In this document: in pieces, positions 1 through 14,600 of the stretch | Layout: every line of letters begins with the position of its first letter | Numbering within the stretch: position 1 is the stretch's first letter | Assembly (NCBI RefSeq): GCF_932526225.1 | Contig: NC_064045.1 | Span: 14,688,442 to 14,752,441 of the forward strand | Source of the DNA: Nematostella vectensis | Lineage: Eukaryota; Cnidaria; Anthozoa; Actiniaria; Edwardsiidae | Length of the DNA stretch: 64,000 bases | Reading direction: 5' to 3' | Position numbers and translations under genes: made by a program | The notes under the pieces: model-generated | What the model saw: only the letters and a program-made list of their open reading frames with translations | What the model was told of the DNA's origin: nothing | Database searches by the model: none

Positions 1-867
1 AGTTTTTTTGACAACAAGCCACATTATTTTGTCTGTATCTGTCAAGGCATCCTGACTTTCATAAATCCTTTAATTAGCACAAACCAATCCGAAGAACACA
101 TGGTACTACTAAGACACAGAAGATAAGGAGATAAAAAAATTATCAAAAAAAAAACATTGTATTAGCGATCTTGAAAAAAGAACCTGATTATTACAATTGA
201 GTGGTACTTAGTAAAATCCATGTACAAGAGAAAACTAAATTACTAAACAATCACTGCTAGTAGAAAAGAATAAATAATTAATATTTGTAACTCATATGGT
301 TGATGGATCAAACAATTTTAAAATATTACAAAACAAAATGGTACACAGAAAGGCTAAGGAGGAATTATTAAAAATCCGTATCTCATGGAATATTAGTAAC
401 AGATTAAAAAAGCCATTTTGATAACTGAACGATTAAATTAAAATATAAAATACAATTATTGCATAGCGGCATATACAGTACTAAGAGCTTATTTTGTTCA
501 TATATCAATAACAGGAAAATCTAATTTTTTGCTGTCAAGGAGTGAAATAAATAACTTTTAATACATTCTAAATGGCATAAAACGATAGCTATACTATCGC
601 GAGGAGTAATTCATTGAATTTCAAAACAAATGATTGCAGTGTGTTATCTGTAAAAAAGACTATCATGGCGAGCGAAAATTAAGATCCTTGAGAGCCGCTA
701 CTAAAAAATAGTATAAAACGGCTGCTAAATGGCTCGTAAAATAATATGCCCTTCGCTCAATTTTCTTGACATGGTAAAGAGATTCATTTAAAACTTAGGA
801 CTTGCTACGTGTGAGTTTGAGTAAAACAAAGTTAAAATCGACGCTCGAGTAAAAATAGATATTTTAC
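1..867 (-). other. HID1 intron 2 (part), AT-rich, no other gene seen
   Basis: This stretch follows the donor of HID1 coding exon 2 on the minus strand. I looked for the next conserved HID1 exon and did not find it, so this is read as intron running off the left edge. No RNA gene, repeat array or convincing reading frame was seen. Confidence 0.6.
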
Positions 868-1193
868 CTTGCACGAAAGTGTGGCTAAATTAGATGGGTT
901 TTCGTCCCTTAAATTTCGTATCTCAGCAGCAGGAATAAGGGTGAACACATCGCTTATAGTTGCTGCGGATTCCGACCAGAATTGGTCCCAGAAAGCGTCA
1001 TCATTTGGTTCTGCTGCCTGAAAATACAAGGACAACATCCGCCATCAAGACCACAACACCGCCACACAGCACTCGATTCAAGGCAGGAAAATTCGCAGAA
1101 ATCACGCGTAAAAGCGGCTGCACGTACAGATTTCTTAGTGGTCAGTTGTACGACGGCTTTCCTGAAGTTTAGCTTGCTTTCTGTTCCCCCCAT
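868..1193 (-). CDS. HID1: HID1 homologue, first two coding exons (partial gene)
   Basis: HID1 is a peripheral Golgi/trans-Golgi protein needed for dense-core vesicle and neuropeptide sorting. Exon 1 is 1128-1193 and starts MGGTESKLNFRKAVVQLTTK, nearly the vertebrate start; exon 2 is 868-1017 and contains NDDAFWDQFW, IPAAEIRNLR and PSNLATL, all HID1 signatures. The intron is phase 0 with donor GTACGT and a TTTTCAG acceptor; exon 2 ends at a GTAAAA donor. Only 72 of roughly 790 residues are present and the gene continues left. Gly2 in MGG fits the known N-myristoylation of the family. An upstream in-frame ATG at 1223 would add ten residues; I chose 1193 because the conserved start, including the myristoylated glycine, begins there. 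Identification is from remembered family sequence. Confidence 0.9.
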
Positions 1194-1628
1194 TGCAAGC
1201 TGTTGTATAAGTGGAGTGTTCACTTCTCCCTAAACCGCCCGCCATCAACACCTTTGTTGGGCCCGTGGACGCGAATACGCATGCGCGAGTTGACACTGGC
1301 CCAGCCTCCCGCGATCAAGGGACCAGACAAAGAGCCCAAACCAAATTTACCTAAATCGGGAAGACCGTACTTTTAATTACGGTTCATTTCTGATATTTGT
1401 TTGATCGATAATTAGATTTTTAATACGTGGTGGTAAGTTTAATCTTTTGATTTTTTTATTGCGTAAACAGATATTTGCGGTCACCCTTTGCTTTTTTTCC
1501 AGAGTGCACCTCCACCCATTCACTGAAAGCCAAAACAAAGGACTAGCGAGTACAAAAAATAGACGAGTTCCAGCTACATTTTCAAATATAAATTACCCAA
1601 CCGAACAATTTAATTTACAAGTTAACCA
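1194..1628. promoter_or_regulatory. Divergent intergenic region between HID1 and a zinc-finger relic
   Basis: This 435-base gap separates the HID1 start codon (minus) from the first ATG of the zinc-finger relic (plus). Its position makes it the likely HID1 promoter. The segment around 1231-1345 is GC-richer than its surroundings. No TATA box or other defining motif was recognised. Confidence 0.4.
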
Positions 1629-2018
1629 TGGATGAGGTAAATATCGGAGAGAGAACCAGCGATTGTTTAACAGACAATGAATGTGCGCCTACAAACAAAC
1701 AGCAGAAGACATGGGAAAAGAGTTTCGATTGTGATCTGTGGTAAGTTGTTAGTTTCACCTAACGGTCGAGATCAGCACAGACTTACACATTTTGGTGAGA
1801 AGCCACACTAATGCGATCAATGCGGTAAATGCTTCTCACAAAGCGGAAACTTTAAAAGACATGGTTTTGAATGTGAACTTTGAGGAAAATAATTCACGAA
1901 TTCAGGAAATCGTAATCAACACAGAGAAAAGCATTGTGGCAACAAGCCGTTCAAATGTGAGCAATGTGGTAAATGCTTCCCAGAAATAAGAGACAACATG
2001 GCCGACACGCATGCGTAA
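1629..2018 (+). pseudogene. C2H2 zinc-finger gene relic, part 1
   Basis: An ATG at 1629 opens about 38 codons that run into a C2H2 finger (CDL.. GKLLVSPNGRDQHRLTH). The finger is broken between its two cysteines, where about two bases appear lost. A second finger ([17 protein letters not shown]), a damaged third and a fourth (CEQCGKCFPEIRDN) follow in one frame, interrupted by three stop codons. GEKPH-type linkers are still recognisable. The break coincides with a good GTAAGT donor, so an intron there is possible, but finger sequence continues directly after it, so a frameshift fits better. It looks like a dead copy related to the fingers at 2856-3578. Confidence 0.65.
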
Positions 2019-2855
2019 TAATGCACATACAATGTCAAAATGGCTGCCATTTATTATAAGGAAATGTGGGGAGACATCACAATCTATCAATTTTTTTGTT
2101 TCAGAGATTTTGGGCTCACGATGCAGGACTCGAAAAAAAAAACCCTTGCCATTCGAGTGATGCACTTTCCGTTCAAACGATGCCAGAGAAAGCCCTATAA
2201 TTGTTCCTTGGACATTGCACTTTTGTTCGCTTGAGAGCATACAATCCTCCATACATTCTCTGTAATTTCATTGAAATCGGGCATAAAAGTAGTCGTTTAA
2301 AAGGTAGAACTGTTCGCCGCATCACAGGTGCAGGACTCGAAATTGGTAAATCGACTATCCTTCTATCAAATTGGCCAATAAAATAGGCAGTAGCGCCTTC
2401 CAATCTTGTTCCCGAAGAAATAACATTTGATGTAGTTATGCCTAGTTCAGGAACCATTATTGTTGTCTTTAAGATACAGACTGAAGTAAGGAAAACGGTG
2501 CGCTCCGCAAGAACTACTTCTCTCCGTTCGTCCGTTCTCCATTTTGTTTTTAAACGGCCCCACGGCTTTCTGGGATAGACACAGGGGAACCATAAAGCCT
2601 TTCTAAAATACATTTTTTTTTAAATTTGCGCATATAATGTTTTCCAACCTCAGCAAGACTGCCGCACTTCCATTATCATTGGACGTATCAAATCAGAGAT
2701 GCCCCTTGCACGTTTAAATACCGCTAATACTACTTTTATTGGGAATTTTAGTCAACCTGATTAAAAACTTCTAGTGTTACAACAAAAGGGAAGCCCCTTT
2801 TGAATATCGTTTTTATTTGTAATACCGCTGTTATTCCTCGCGGGCCTAGCAAAAT
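2019..2855. other. Spacer between zinc-finger fragments, nothing recognised
   Basis: There are overlapping short open frames on both strands here, but none shows a motif or codes consistently. It may be an old intron or spacer of the zinc-finger relic. Part of 2230-2400 reads open on both strands without any family match. Confidence 0.4.
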
Positions 2856-3578
2856 GTGAGCCCAGAGAAACCGCTGGCTAATGTCCCTTATTTCTGGGAA
2901 TGTACAGGAGCTGCTAGACTCAAAGACCATATTCTGCACACTGGAGAAAAGCCATATCAGTGTTCCCAATGTGGGGAATGCTCTGCGAAATCTGGCAATC
3001 ATAAGATTCATGTTCTTATACATTCAGGAGAGAAGCCATATAAGTGTCCTCAGTGTAATAAGATCTTTAAACAGCGCGGTGATGTCAAAATGCATGCTCT
3101 TATACATTCAGGAGAGAAGCCACATCGGCGTCCTCGTTGTGGTGAATGCTTTAGACGGACTAAAGACCTCACAAGACATCTTCGTACACATACTGGGGAA
3201 AAGCCGTATCAATGTCCTCAGTGTGCCAAATGGTTTGCAGATACTAGTGGTTAACAAAAGCATTCTGTTGTACACTCTGGACAGAGACCATATCAATGCG
3301 ATCAATGTGGTAAATGCTTTACACAGGCTGGAGCCCGCAAAAAAAACATGCTCTTACACATTCTGGAGAGAAGCCATATCACTGTCCTCAGTGTGATGAG
3401 AAATGCTTTACCCAGGCTGGAGACCTCAGAAGACATGAACTTAGACATTCAGGAGTAAAGGGCTAGTACCCTCAAAGCACATTCTTTTTCACATTCTGAA
3501 GTTAAGCCATTTCAGTGTACCCAATGTGATAAAAGCTATCTAGATGCCAGAAATCATATTGCTAAATTACATACATAA
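2856..3578 (+). pseudogene. C2H2 zinc-finger array relic, part 2
   Basis: At least seven tandem C2H2 fingers can be read with classic TGEKPYQC and SGEKPYKC linkers, for example CPQCNKIFKQRGDVKMH. C2H2 arrays normally bind DNA as transcription regulators. The first frame ends at a TAA at 3253-3255, finger reading continues in the same frame ([12 protein letters not shown]), shifts frame in an A-rich run near 3339-3346, continues ([15 protein letters not shown], with one extra codon), stops at a TAG near 3464, and a final finger (CTQCDKSYLDARNH) ends in TAA at 3576-3578. One finger has lost both cysteines (RRPRCGEC). Several independent lesions argue for a pseudogene over a single sequencing error. 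Confidence 0.75.
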
Positions 3579-4497
3579 ATCTAATAAGCAAAATAACTAA
3601 CACTCTCTAACTAGGAGGCCTCCTTTTGAGAGCCAAGCTAACAAAACTAGCTTGAGAAACTCGCCCAAAAATAACAAAATGGATACATGCCCCTCAAATA
3701 ACACTAATGTATGCACATTTGATTGATAAAACCTGTTAAGGCTGCAGGACTTCTTAGAGTAAAATTCTCAACAAGTTCCTTGTGCTCACATTTTGTTAAT
3801 AAAGAACTAGATGAAGTCATATTGTCCTATGGTTCAAAGGATTGTCTTTTATATTTAACATACAGGAAGAACATCTGTTTCCCCTTTTTCTTACCACTTT
3901 CTCATTTATCATCTAGCTCGCAGTGATGCATGTCTCATGTTATAATAAGCAACTGCCCAGTGTGCACCTTTCTTAGATTTCAATGATGACAGATGATGAT
4001 ACAATATTATTTGTGTTTTTTTTTTGTAAAGCACCCCCTCCAGAGTGTGGCCATTTCTAATTTTTGTGTTTGCCCCCCCCCCCCCTCCCGTAAAAGTAAC
4101 TCGCCTTTTACCTTTGGAATTTACAGACCAATCACCCTAAAAATGTGAGGTGCTGTACTAGGATTTTTCACTGGATACTTTATTCAGACTTCCTAAACAA
4201 GATCTGTAACTTGATAACACGAAAGTTCTCTTCACTAATTCTTATAATTTTTAGAATATCTTGAAAATAAATTGATGAAAACGAAAATTGTGATTCGCAT
4301 CTATAGATAGGAAATCAGCGTCACTAGCATTGAAGAAAACGTGATGTCTCACACAACAGAGAAGGCAACTACAGTAGCCAGCATTTGTATTTTCCCATAT
4401 GAAATGAGAAAAATTTGAAAGCCTACAAGTCATGATAAATTCCATGTAATAACATACATATGCTAATTGTTTTCAATATTTAGCTAACTTAGCTAAA
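3579..4497. other. Intergenic, no gene seen; poly-C tract
   Basis: No conserved frame was recognised. A homopolymeric C run lies at about 4072-4086. The rest is AT-rich unique-looking sequence. Confidence 0.5.
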
Positions 4498-4916
<419 letters not shown>

Positions 4917-5609
4917 ACTAATATTTTTGCTATGGTTTGAATATTCTGCTAACTCAGCTAAATCGCTTTCTGGTTTCAATAATTGAGAAGCGCAGGCCTT
5001 TGTCTTGTAATTATCTTTCAATTATTGGAAAGTAGACAATTATTAATTAATTAACCTACACCTACGAACAGTCTTATACATGTACAAACTCTAACATTTT
5101 ATTCTTATATTCTATATATCTTCATTATGACTATACCGTACAGTTAAAACCCGTGTATAGCGACCTCAAATCAGAACATTATGAAAGCCTTTCCCATGGA
5201 AAAAAATATCAACATTTAACTCAATGATTGTACGACTTGTCGTCTAGCTGCACAGGTTCTTGTATAAACGGTGCTTTTTAGGAATACCGGGTACTCTTCT
5301 CATAAGTTTTGCATTACTCATGGTCTAATGCAATTCTCTCCTTACTTTTTTGTGTTTTTTTTTTCACTTTTTATTGGGGCACTTGAATCCTTTATTTATA
5401 AAAAAAATAGCAATCCTACGTGCTCTATTTTGCTTGAATTATAACCTTTTAGTCTAAATTATTTTTATAGGTAAGATTCGTATACGCGGGTTTTTACTGT
5501 ATTCTAAAAGATTTGAATCAATGCCAATACGATAGGGTTGCTTTTTCATTCTGAATTTCACTGTATTTTCATTATATAGATTATTCAATATAATCTTCGT
5601 TTGACCATC
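4917..5609. other. Intergenic downstream of CLEC16A; possible poly(A) signal
   Basis: This is the 3' flank of CLEC16A (minus strand). On that strand an AATAAA hexamer can be read at 5391-5396, about 215 bases past the stop codon, and could serve as its poly(A) signal. No other gene was seen. Confidence 0.4.
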
Positions 5610-8600
5610 TTATTTGGTCGACCTGCGCTTTGAGTTCGTTTTTTTGCGTCGATTTGTCTTCTTCTTGCCCCCATTATTTTTACTAGATTTCCTGGCTTTG
5701 TCTGTCTGTTTTGGCTGATGGTCTAGAGTCTGCCATTCTTGGGTGAACATTAGGGCGGGATCTGACATGCACTTGCATGAAACCTCAAAGCCCCCATACT
5801 CATCATCAGGATTCATCGAGAACTCGTGCCGACCCCCACGGGGGGTGGCTGGGGCAGACTGTGATTGGTACTTATTCTTGGCGGCACGAACAGCCCCGCA
5901 GATGTTCTCTAAACTATCGGATCTACTGCTCGGCTCGGAAGAAGAGTAATCACTAATCGATACTTGGTCGCGAAAGCGGTCTAAAACAGGGTGCGACTGA
6001 GATTTCTCGGATAGGGACTCGGACCGAGGGACCATTTCCAGTGCATCCTCTGCCTGCTCGATAGATATAGCCCTGGTCCTTGAGTCCAAATCACGATCTT
6101 GCGATTCGGGAGGCGATTGTTCCAGAACATTGGCTAATGCCTGAGCCTGCGATGTGGATCGACCCTTACTAGGAGTTCCACTTTGTGCAAGCGCACTAGC
6201 CTCGTAACGGTGCCCCGAATCAGAGGAGCTGGATGAGTCATGAGACGGCGATGCCACATAAGGGATGCTAGAGCCCATGTTTATGTAGGCCGGTGGTGTG
6301 ATAGTGTAGTAGTGTGAGGGAGGTGTGGCCATTGCTGGTAGCTCCAGCAGTTGTGCGATGTTGTGAAGTTTATCTTGCTTGAGCATTGTGCGTCGGCGCT
6401 GGAGTCTCTGGCGCGCAGACATGCAGCGAATGTAGTCGTCAAACACAAACTTGGCGGATAAGATGGGACGGGCATGGACCTTTGTCAGACTGCGGACGGC
6501 GAAGGGTTGATGAATGGTAATAAAGAGAGATCGACTGTCCTCCTTGTCAGGCGCAGTCTCCACGTCCTAAGACAAAGCCATAACAATGCTAAGATATCAA
6601 AACAGAAGTTAAAGGGGTTATGATAAGAGTTTTCTGTAGGCTACGCTTCGCACTAATAATAACGGCTTGTCATAGATTAAAGGGGATAATGTTAATGTTA
6701 AGACAATTCTAAACGGATGACCTTAATGACCTTTTTGTCGCCGGTTCATATATAGAAAGTGTCATGTGCAAACACCCTTATAGTGTACTTACACCTTTTG
6801 CAGTTCAATAACGGGAAAGGGACATTATTTACAAAGTTACATCGATAACGTGTATTGTACCTTCATCAATATCGCACAAAACATCATTAAGCGTGACTCG
6901 ACTTTAAAAAAACAATGATTGAATATTCGTGAACAGCCATTAGCATCAACGGAGAAACAACTACCCAATTTGACATCCAATTCGATTGAAACGAACATTC
7001 TTTTGCGTGCAATTAAAATTCAATTGCATGTTTGGACAATCAGTAGCGTTTAATGACAATCAGTTATACCAAATGGAAAAATTATTTATTGCTATTACAT
7101 AAACAACGACATTCAACAAGCCTTTTCAGACAATCATGTTCATCAAAGTGACATTCATGAATGTGGTTTGACAATCATTTGTTCGATTCAAATAGACATT
7201 AAAAGAAAAATTATCTAAGTTTTAGTATTATTTTCGATTTTTGAAGTGACATTTATACCCGAATTTGATCTCTATTAACACAGCGAGGTATATGTTTGCA
7301 TAAAACAAAACCATTGTCCACATTCGGCTCCCGTGACTGTTCCTATTTTACGTTGGTTCCTATGTTACGTTGGAATGCCTCCGATGTTGAAAAATGGGCA
7401 GTAGGACGGTAACTTTTTTTTAGCTCCGTGTTTGGGCTAGAGGGTTCTGGTACGCTGGTGCACCGTCGTAAATGAAAATGACGTTTTCGCTGGGGCCAAG
7501 ATTCAGTCGTGTTTGTGAAGTTGCTGAATCCTTGTGCATTTATTCCCCCATGATAGAAGAGTGGAAGATAAGACCTTAAAGGGTGAAATAGATAAAGTAC
7601 CGGAACCGTGATATTTCTTCCTTTTTGAACACAGACTTTGCGGTACGCTTTCTCACCTCTTCTAGCTCTTCCCAGTGTTCGAGGGGAAAATGGTTTCTTG
7701 GCGGCATGTTTGTTTGTCCTGATTTATGTTAAAAATAGTATATAGTACTATAACTTTTCTCAATTTTAGGAGCCCCACTGTTTAAAGAAAAGAGAAAAAT
7801 AGTATTTCTAATGAAATTTTTATTTTTTCTTGTTGTTTGTTTAAATCGGATAAATGGTTTACAAACCACATTGATGAATGTCACATTGATAAACATGATT
7901 GTCCGAAAAGGCTTGTTGATTGTCTTTGTTAATGTTAATATCACTAATTTATTTTCTATTTTTTATAACTGATTGACAACAAACGCTACTGATTGTCTAA
8001 ACGTGTAATTGAATTTTCGATTGTATGCAAAAGAATGTTTATTCCATTCGAATGAATGCAAGCCTCCCTCGCAGTTGTTTTTAGGAGGGGGGGGGGGGGG
8101 GGGCGACGCCTGCCTAAAAACGCCTGCGAGGCAGGCTAAATGGATGCCCAATTGGGCTATTGATTGTCCGCTGATGATTTTAAATGTTCGCGCATATTCA
8201 ATCATTGTTATTGAAAGTCGAGTCACGCTAAGGATGTTTCTTGCGATGTTGATGAACGTACAATGCACAGTAATTGAACAGCAGGTTTACTTTGGTGGTA
8301 TACTAAATGGGCACTGGTGGTATGACTAGAGAGACTACCGGCAGGTGTACTTTGGTGGTATACTAAATGGGCACTGGTGGTATGACTAGAGAGACTACCG
8401 GCAAGCTGTAGAAAAACTAGGTGGTGTGCGTGGGCCTGGGCGTGGTAGAGTCAGGTTAATAAATCAACACAAGGTTGATATGGTATGCTGTAAGCCCAAG
8501 TGGGAAGGGATAACGCTCGAAACTTCAGAAGAACTACTCTGTTTACACAATGACGTAACGCGTAACATTTCATCCTTGTGTTGGTATAATTTATATTTCC

Positions 8601-11600
8601 CGTCGAATTGAACTGACTGGAACGTTTGATTAAACTAAGTCTGCATTTGACTGTTACCTGTAGCCGTGCCACGAACTTTACGACGCCCCACCCCAGCTTT
8701 GTAGTGTCAGGTTCCACGAGGATAAACTGAGCTTCGTCTATCACCAGGAATCGCCGCATACGCCTGCAATAGTACACATTAGATACGTCTCCACTTTGTC
8801 TAGTCCCCTCCACAGTTTCGCAGGGACTAGGTCACACAACGTCCCCCCCCCCCCCAGAAACTTGTGACCCAGGAACACATTGTCTGAAAGCATGTACATT
8901 ACATACATGTCTATTTTTGGCGAATAGCACGATGGGTCACGTGGTACGGGCCTCGTCTCTCAAGCAAGAGGAACCTGGGGCAGGTCAAATTGGGAGTAGC
9001 AAACATTGGATAATATTTTTACTCTAGGGTCCGTAGAAATGGATTGACTAAAGGGTATAGGTGGGCCTCTCTCTTACAGAGCGTGGGTCCACCGCTATTT
9101 AGTCAAATATATAATTTGCAAACTCCAAAGCGCGAGAAAGAGTGAACTATTGTAAAACTTCTCGATTGAATTTAGTGAACAGAGTTTTGAGATGAAGATC
9201 ATATTATTGTAATCAAAAATTGGACGAAAAAATAACAAAGATGTATAAGCTGACTCCTTGAGAAAAGTGGAAATGAAAGATTCTAGAAACAAAATGCACT
9301 GCGAGTAAATACAGTAAAACTTTGTTTTAAGATAGTTATTGCGAGATTTCTTCGTATAATTTGTTTTCCAAACTTTATTGAAAACAATAACAGGCAGGTA
9401 CCCAGATTTGCAAAGGGGGGAGGGGGTGCGCAGTCATAGGTATATGGAAAAGGCATTTGACGATCCTTCAACAAGAGATGACCCCTCTGTGTACGCGCCT
9501 GAATAACAAAGTTGTGACTGCCTATGGCGCGGGAATAAAAATGATGGAAGTAAATGTTTGCCATATACTACTGGAAAAGTGAACTTCTAAAAAGATGAAC
9601 AACTTACTTATCCTCCGTTTTCACAGTGCACGAGATCAAGTCACTGTTATCTGTGAAAAAAACAAAAGTGTCACGCGAAGTCGATAATCTAAACAACTTG
9701 TTGCAAGGATAAAAATCTGAGTGACATTTTTCTTTCTTCTCCCCTTAGAGCTATCGCGTTCTTTTCTCTCAGAACGATATTTCGAAGCCATTGGTTAGAA
9801 AACGTATATAGGTTATATTGTAACCCTGTGTATTAAAAGGAAAATGTATTGTGTTGTTCTGCATTGTATTGATCTCGTGGAGTGGGCAAAAGTTAAACTT
9901 ACTGAGATCAAGGACGTCTTCGAGATGCACTGAATATTCAACCTTGGACAGCGGTAGCCGTGTCTCTTGTCTGCCCATCAGAGCGAGGCAAAGCTCACGC
10001 ATCATCAGGAACACTCGGATGGCCTGGGAACAAGGGAAAAACGAACCACTCAGTCAACACCAGCGTATAAGAACCTACTTTTTCAAATTAGCCTAAACAG
10101 GTTTTTATGCGGGTACTTACTATATCACAAGGAATTCGAATTGATTACCATATCAGAAATATTGGCAAATGCACACATTACGAGTTGGGAAATCTGAAAT
10201 CATCAGTGGCAAAAAAAAAGACCGGATATGCTATCGACCAGATAGATAGTAATACCCCTAAAAAAAGAACAGAGTGCAGGCTTATAATACAAATAGGCTA
10301 AGCTTGGTCTCAGACTTACTCGTCTAGTGTGTTCCACTTCACCGCACGGCAGGCGCTTGGAGAACTCTATGCCGGTCAGCGGTGTTCCCGTGATGGGTAG
10401 AAGGAGTGTTGCGTCCATCATAAGATGTTCCACATTTAATGGCTTACTCTAAATGGACACAAAGCACTTTGTATTTCTATAGTAATTTATAGCTATTCTG
10501 CATTCACTGGTATGAGGTACGACAAAGCACTTTGTAGCTCTAATAATGTATGTGTGCCGCATTCACTGGCCATTCTCTGGGACTCAGGACATTGGGAGAT
10601 CGGGGACACAGGGAGCACGCGAGAAAGAATCAGCAGGATTCTTTCTCACACGCTTCCTGTGTCCCCGATCTCCGCGATGCCCTGGGTCCGCGAGGATGTT
10701 TACTGGCTTACTTTAGAGGGAGACAAAGCCTTTCAGAACTCCATAATAATATAAAGGTATTGTACATTTACTGAAGACAAGACGGACTTTATAGCTACAC
10801 ACTTGTTTCTAGCACCTGTTTCTAGGTGTTTTGCATTCACTAGTTTATTCAAAATGGGGAAAAGGACTTTGCATCTCTATAATAATATACAGGTTTTCAA
10901 GGCCACCGGTTTACTTTAAGGGGTTATTTTTAAATGTTTTTGTTGTTGTAAAAGAAGGGGAGCTCACCAGAGATCCAAGTAAAAGCTACACTTAAAAAAA
11001 AAATCCCACAAACCTTCATTTGTCTAAATTCATCTTCAAACATATCCAGAAACATCTCATCCTCCTACAATATGCAACAGTATCATGTTACCATGGCAAT
11101 GTCTTGTAACCATAAGAACTCTGATGGTTGACTTGCTTACCTTGTAGAAATGTCTGAGTTGCAATGTACTGGCTTCCCGGACATTCTGTTCAAATGAGAA
11201 ACACGCCAAATTAGAGAAAGGTAAAAATGGAATGTTTTTTTTTTTTCTGAAATTCTAGCTTCGCGGCGAGAACAATTAAGCTTGGAGCCTCTGATACCCA
11301 GGGTAACGCCCCCTTAGCCTCAAATTGCCATCGTTTTATGCCCCTTGAGCTTTGCTTGTTGGCCATAATAGGGTGACAAAGCTATACGGCCCATAAGTTC
11401 CAAAAAGGCCCACAAACTCGTTTGATAATAGCTATGTATATCCAGGAGGCATGGGTTTAATGCCAGTAAATCTTTTAGCATTTAATCTACGTTTGATTAA
11501 GTTATTGCCAATTGATAGTCCATGTTCCTACCAAAAACAAAAATCCAAGATAAAGTGAAAAACAGCTAAGATGCATTAGGAGGAACAAAGGAATTTGCCT

Positions 11601-14600
11601 TGAATTTTACAAATACATTGATACATATACTTTTCGTAGTTTGTTCTGGAGAAGTGTCAGTGATAGAGCACCAGTGTTTCACATGTCAGGTCCGAGGACT
11701 TTTTTGTAGAATAGATTAGAGGATTTTAGAGCAAGAAACAGAGAACACTGGATAAAAAAAGCAAATTGGGATGTAAAAACACTTTTGGATGACAGATATT
11801 GTTCACCAATACCTGGTAGAAGAATGTAGCCTGATACTATCTCAGTTACACATGTTGAGTTTGAGTGGGTTTAGTTAGCTAATGGAAACGGATGCTTTGT
11901 GTGGCTGAGGTGCTGTGACTTGTGGTGCTGTGGAAACGGATGCTTTGTGTGGCTGTGGTGCTGTGACTTGTGGTGCTGTGGAAACGGATGCTTTGTGTGG
12001 ATGTGGTGCTGTGACTTGTGGTGCTGTGGAAACGGATGCTTTGTGTGGCTGTGGTGCTTTGACTTGTGGTGCTGTGGAAACGGATGCTTTGTGTGGCTGT
12101 GGTGCTGTGACTTGTGGTGCTGTGGAAACGGATGCTTTGTGTGGCTGTGGTGCTGTGACTTGTGGTGCTGTGGAAACGGATGCTTTGTGTGGCTGTGGTG
12201 CTGTGACTTGTGGTGCTGTGGAAACGGATGCTTTGTGTGGCTGTGGTGCTGTGACTTGTGGTGCTGTGGAAACGGATGCTTTGTGTGGATGTGGTGCTGT
12301 GACTTGTGGTGCTGTGGAAACGGATGCTTTGTGTGGCTGTGGTGCTGTGACTTGTGGTGCTGTGGAAACGGATGCTTTGTGTGGCTGTGGTGCTGTGACT
12401 TGTGGTGCTGTGGAAACGGATGCTTTGTGTGGCTGTGGTGCTGTGACTTGTGGTGCTGTGGAAACGGATGCTTTGTGTGGCTGTGGTGCTGTGACTTGTG
12501 GTGCTGTGGAAACGGATGCTTTGTGTGGCTGTGGTGCTGTGACTTGTGGTGCTGTGGAAACGGATGCTTTGTGTGGATGTGGTGCTGTGACTTGTGGTGC
12601 TGTGGAAACGGATGCTTTGTGTGGCTGTGGTGCTGTGACTTGTGGTGCTGTGGAAACGGATGCTTTGTGTGGCTGTGGTGCTGTGACTTGTGGTGCTGTG
12701 GAAACGGATGCTTTGTGTGGCTGTTCAGTAGTGTAAGTCTACCTCGATAAGTGCCAAGTGATTATCCAATAGATATGACGTCACTTTGCCGTCATTCTCC
12801 TTGTGCTGGACCAGTTGTTTGAGGAGAATAATCGCCATCTCGACAGTCACGGTCCGCACTCGGCTGCCTGGGGATGAGAGAAGAAATAACTCAGTCAGCC
12901 TTGACACACATGAGGCCGCTTCTGGGACTCCTTGTACTTTATTTAGGGCTCAGTCAGCATTGACGCACATGAGGCCGCTTCTGGGACTCCTTGTACTTAA
13001 TTTACGGGAGCATTGGTGGGGAAGTTGGCAGAGGTCGCTCTGTAGTGCCTGTGCCTCACACCACTGGGGTCTGGGTACGATTCCCGCTCCCGACGTGAGT
13101 CAGAGCAACAACAGAGCAACGCTCTGCCCGCTACACTGCCAAGGCTTATGTGGTAAAGATATGAACATCAGAAAACTCTTACCATTCCTACATCCCTGAT
13201 CTAAAACTCTGATAATATCATCAACCAAGGGCTCGTTATAAGCAACTTTTTCCTGTAGAGAAAAGTGATAATGAATAAATACATTGTTAAAGAGTCGGCC
13301 GTCTGCCACCATTTTGTCATCATGGCAAAGAACTTAAGTAAGTGTGAGAAAGTATCCATTACCATCGGCTGATTTTCTAGCCTGATAGCCGGCTCTCATT
13401 CGTGGTTATTCGGAAATATTTTGTTTTTGAATATTGGGAATTCTGTTGGGCACGAAGAAATTTCTTCACACCCTCGCCCCAGCACAACCTGGCCTTCACG
13501 CGCCACAGAATTCCCAATATTCGAAAGCAAAATATTTCCGAATAAGTCTGAATGAGAGCCGGCTAGCAAGCTACTAATTTTAGTAAGTTGTTGTGATACA
13601 TTTTTAATTGGACTCGGTAAATAAAGCATAAGGTTTTGATTTAGGTGGTAACTTTGGGAGTTCTTTCAGGGCTTTAGCTATTCCATAGAACAAAGCATTA
13701 GCTATTCCATAGAACAGCTATTCCATAGAACAAAGCATTAGCTATTCCACAGAACAAAGCATTGGCTATTCCACAGAACAAAGCATTAGCTATTGCATAG
13801 AACAAAGCATTAGCTATTCCACAGAACAAAGCATTAGCTATTCCACAGAACAAAGCATTAGCTATTCCACAGAACAAAGCATTAGCTATTCCACAGAACA
13901 AAGCATTAGCTATTCCACAGAACAAAGCATTAGCTATTGCACAGAACAAAGCATTAGCTATTTCATACAACAAACCTCCAAGCTTAACGCACATAGACAA
14001 TCAGTGACAACCTTTGACTCTAAACTGTGTAAAATCATTGATAGGCCGGTTGCTATGTACCTGTATAGAAGAAATTCCCGCAGAGTGAAGCAAGCGCTTG
14101 TCCACTCCTGGTAAAGAGGAGAAATAAAAAATGACAAGACCACAGTGGACAAAGACAGAAGGATAAGACCACAGTGGACAAAGACAGGATGACAAGACCA
14201 CAGTGGACAAAGACAGGATGACAAGACCACAGTGGACAAAGACAGGATAAGACCACAGTGGACAAAGACAGAAGGATAAGACCACAGTGGACAAAGACAG
14301 AAGGATAAGACCACAGTGGACAAAGACAGAAGGATAAGACCACAGTGGACAAAGACAGAATGACAAGACCACAATGGACAAAGACAGGATGACAAGACCA
14401 CAGTGGACAAAGACAGAAGGATAAGACCACAGTGGACAAAGACAGAAGGATAAGACCACAGTGGACAAAGACAGAAGGATAAGACCACAGAGGACAAAGA
14501 CAGAAGGATAAGACCACAGTGGACAAAGACAGGATGACAAGACCACAGTGGACAAAGACAGGATGACAAGACCACAGTGGACAAAGACAGAAGGATAAGA

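Noticed and set aside
2173-2613. 146-residue minus-strand ORF
   Set aside because: No recognisable domain, overlaps frames on the other strand and lies between zinc-finger relics; not supportable as a gene.
11899-12750. 283-residue Cys/Trp-rich open frame (and a 273-residue frame) on the plus strand
   Set aside because: It is the direct translation of a stop-free 48 bp minisatellite and overlaps CLEC16A exon 19 on the other strand; no gene-like start, domain or codon pattern.
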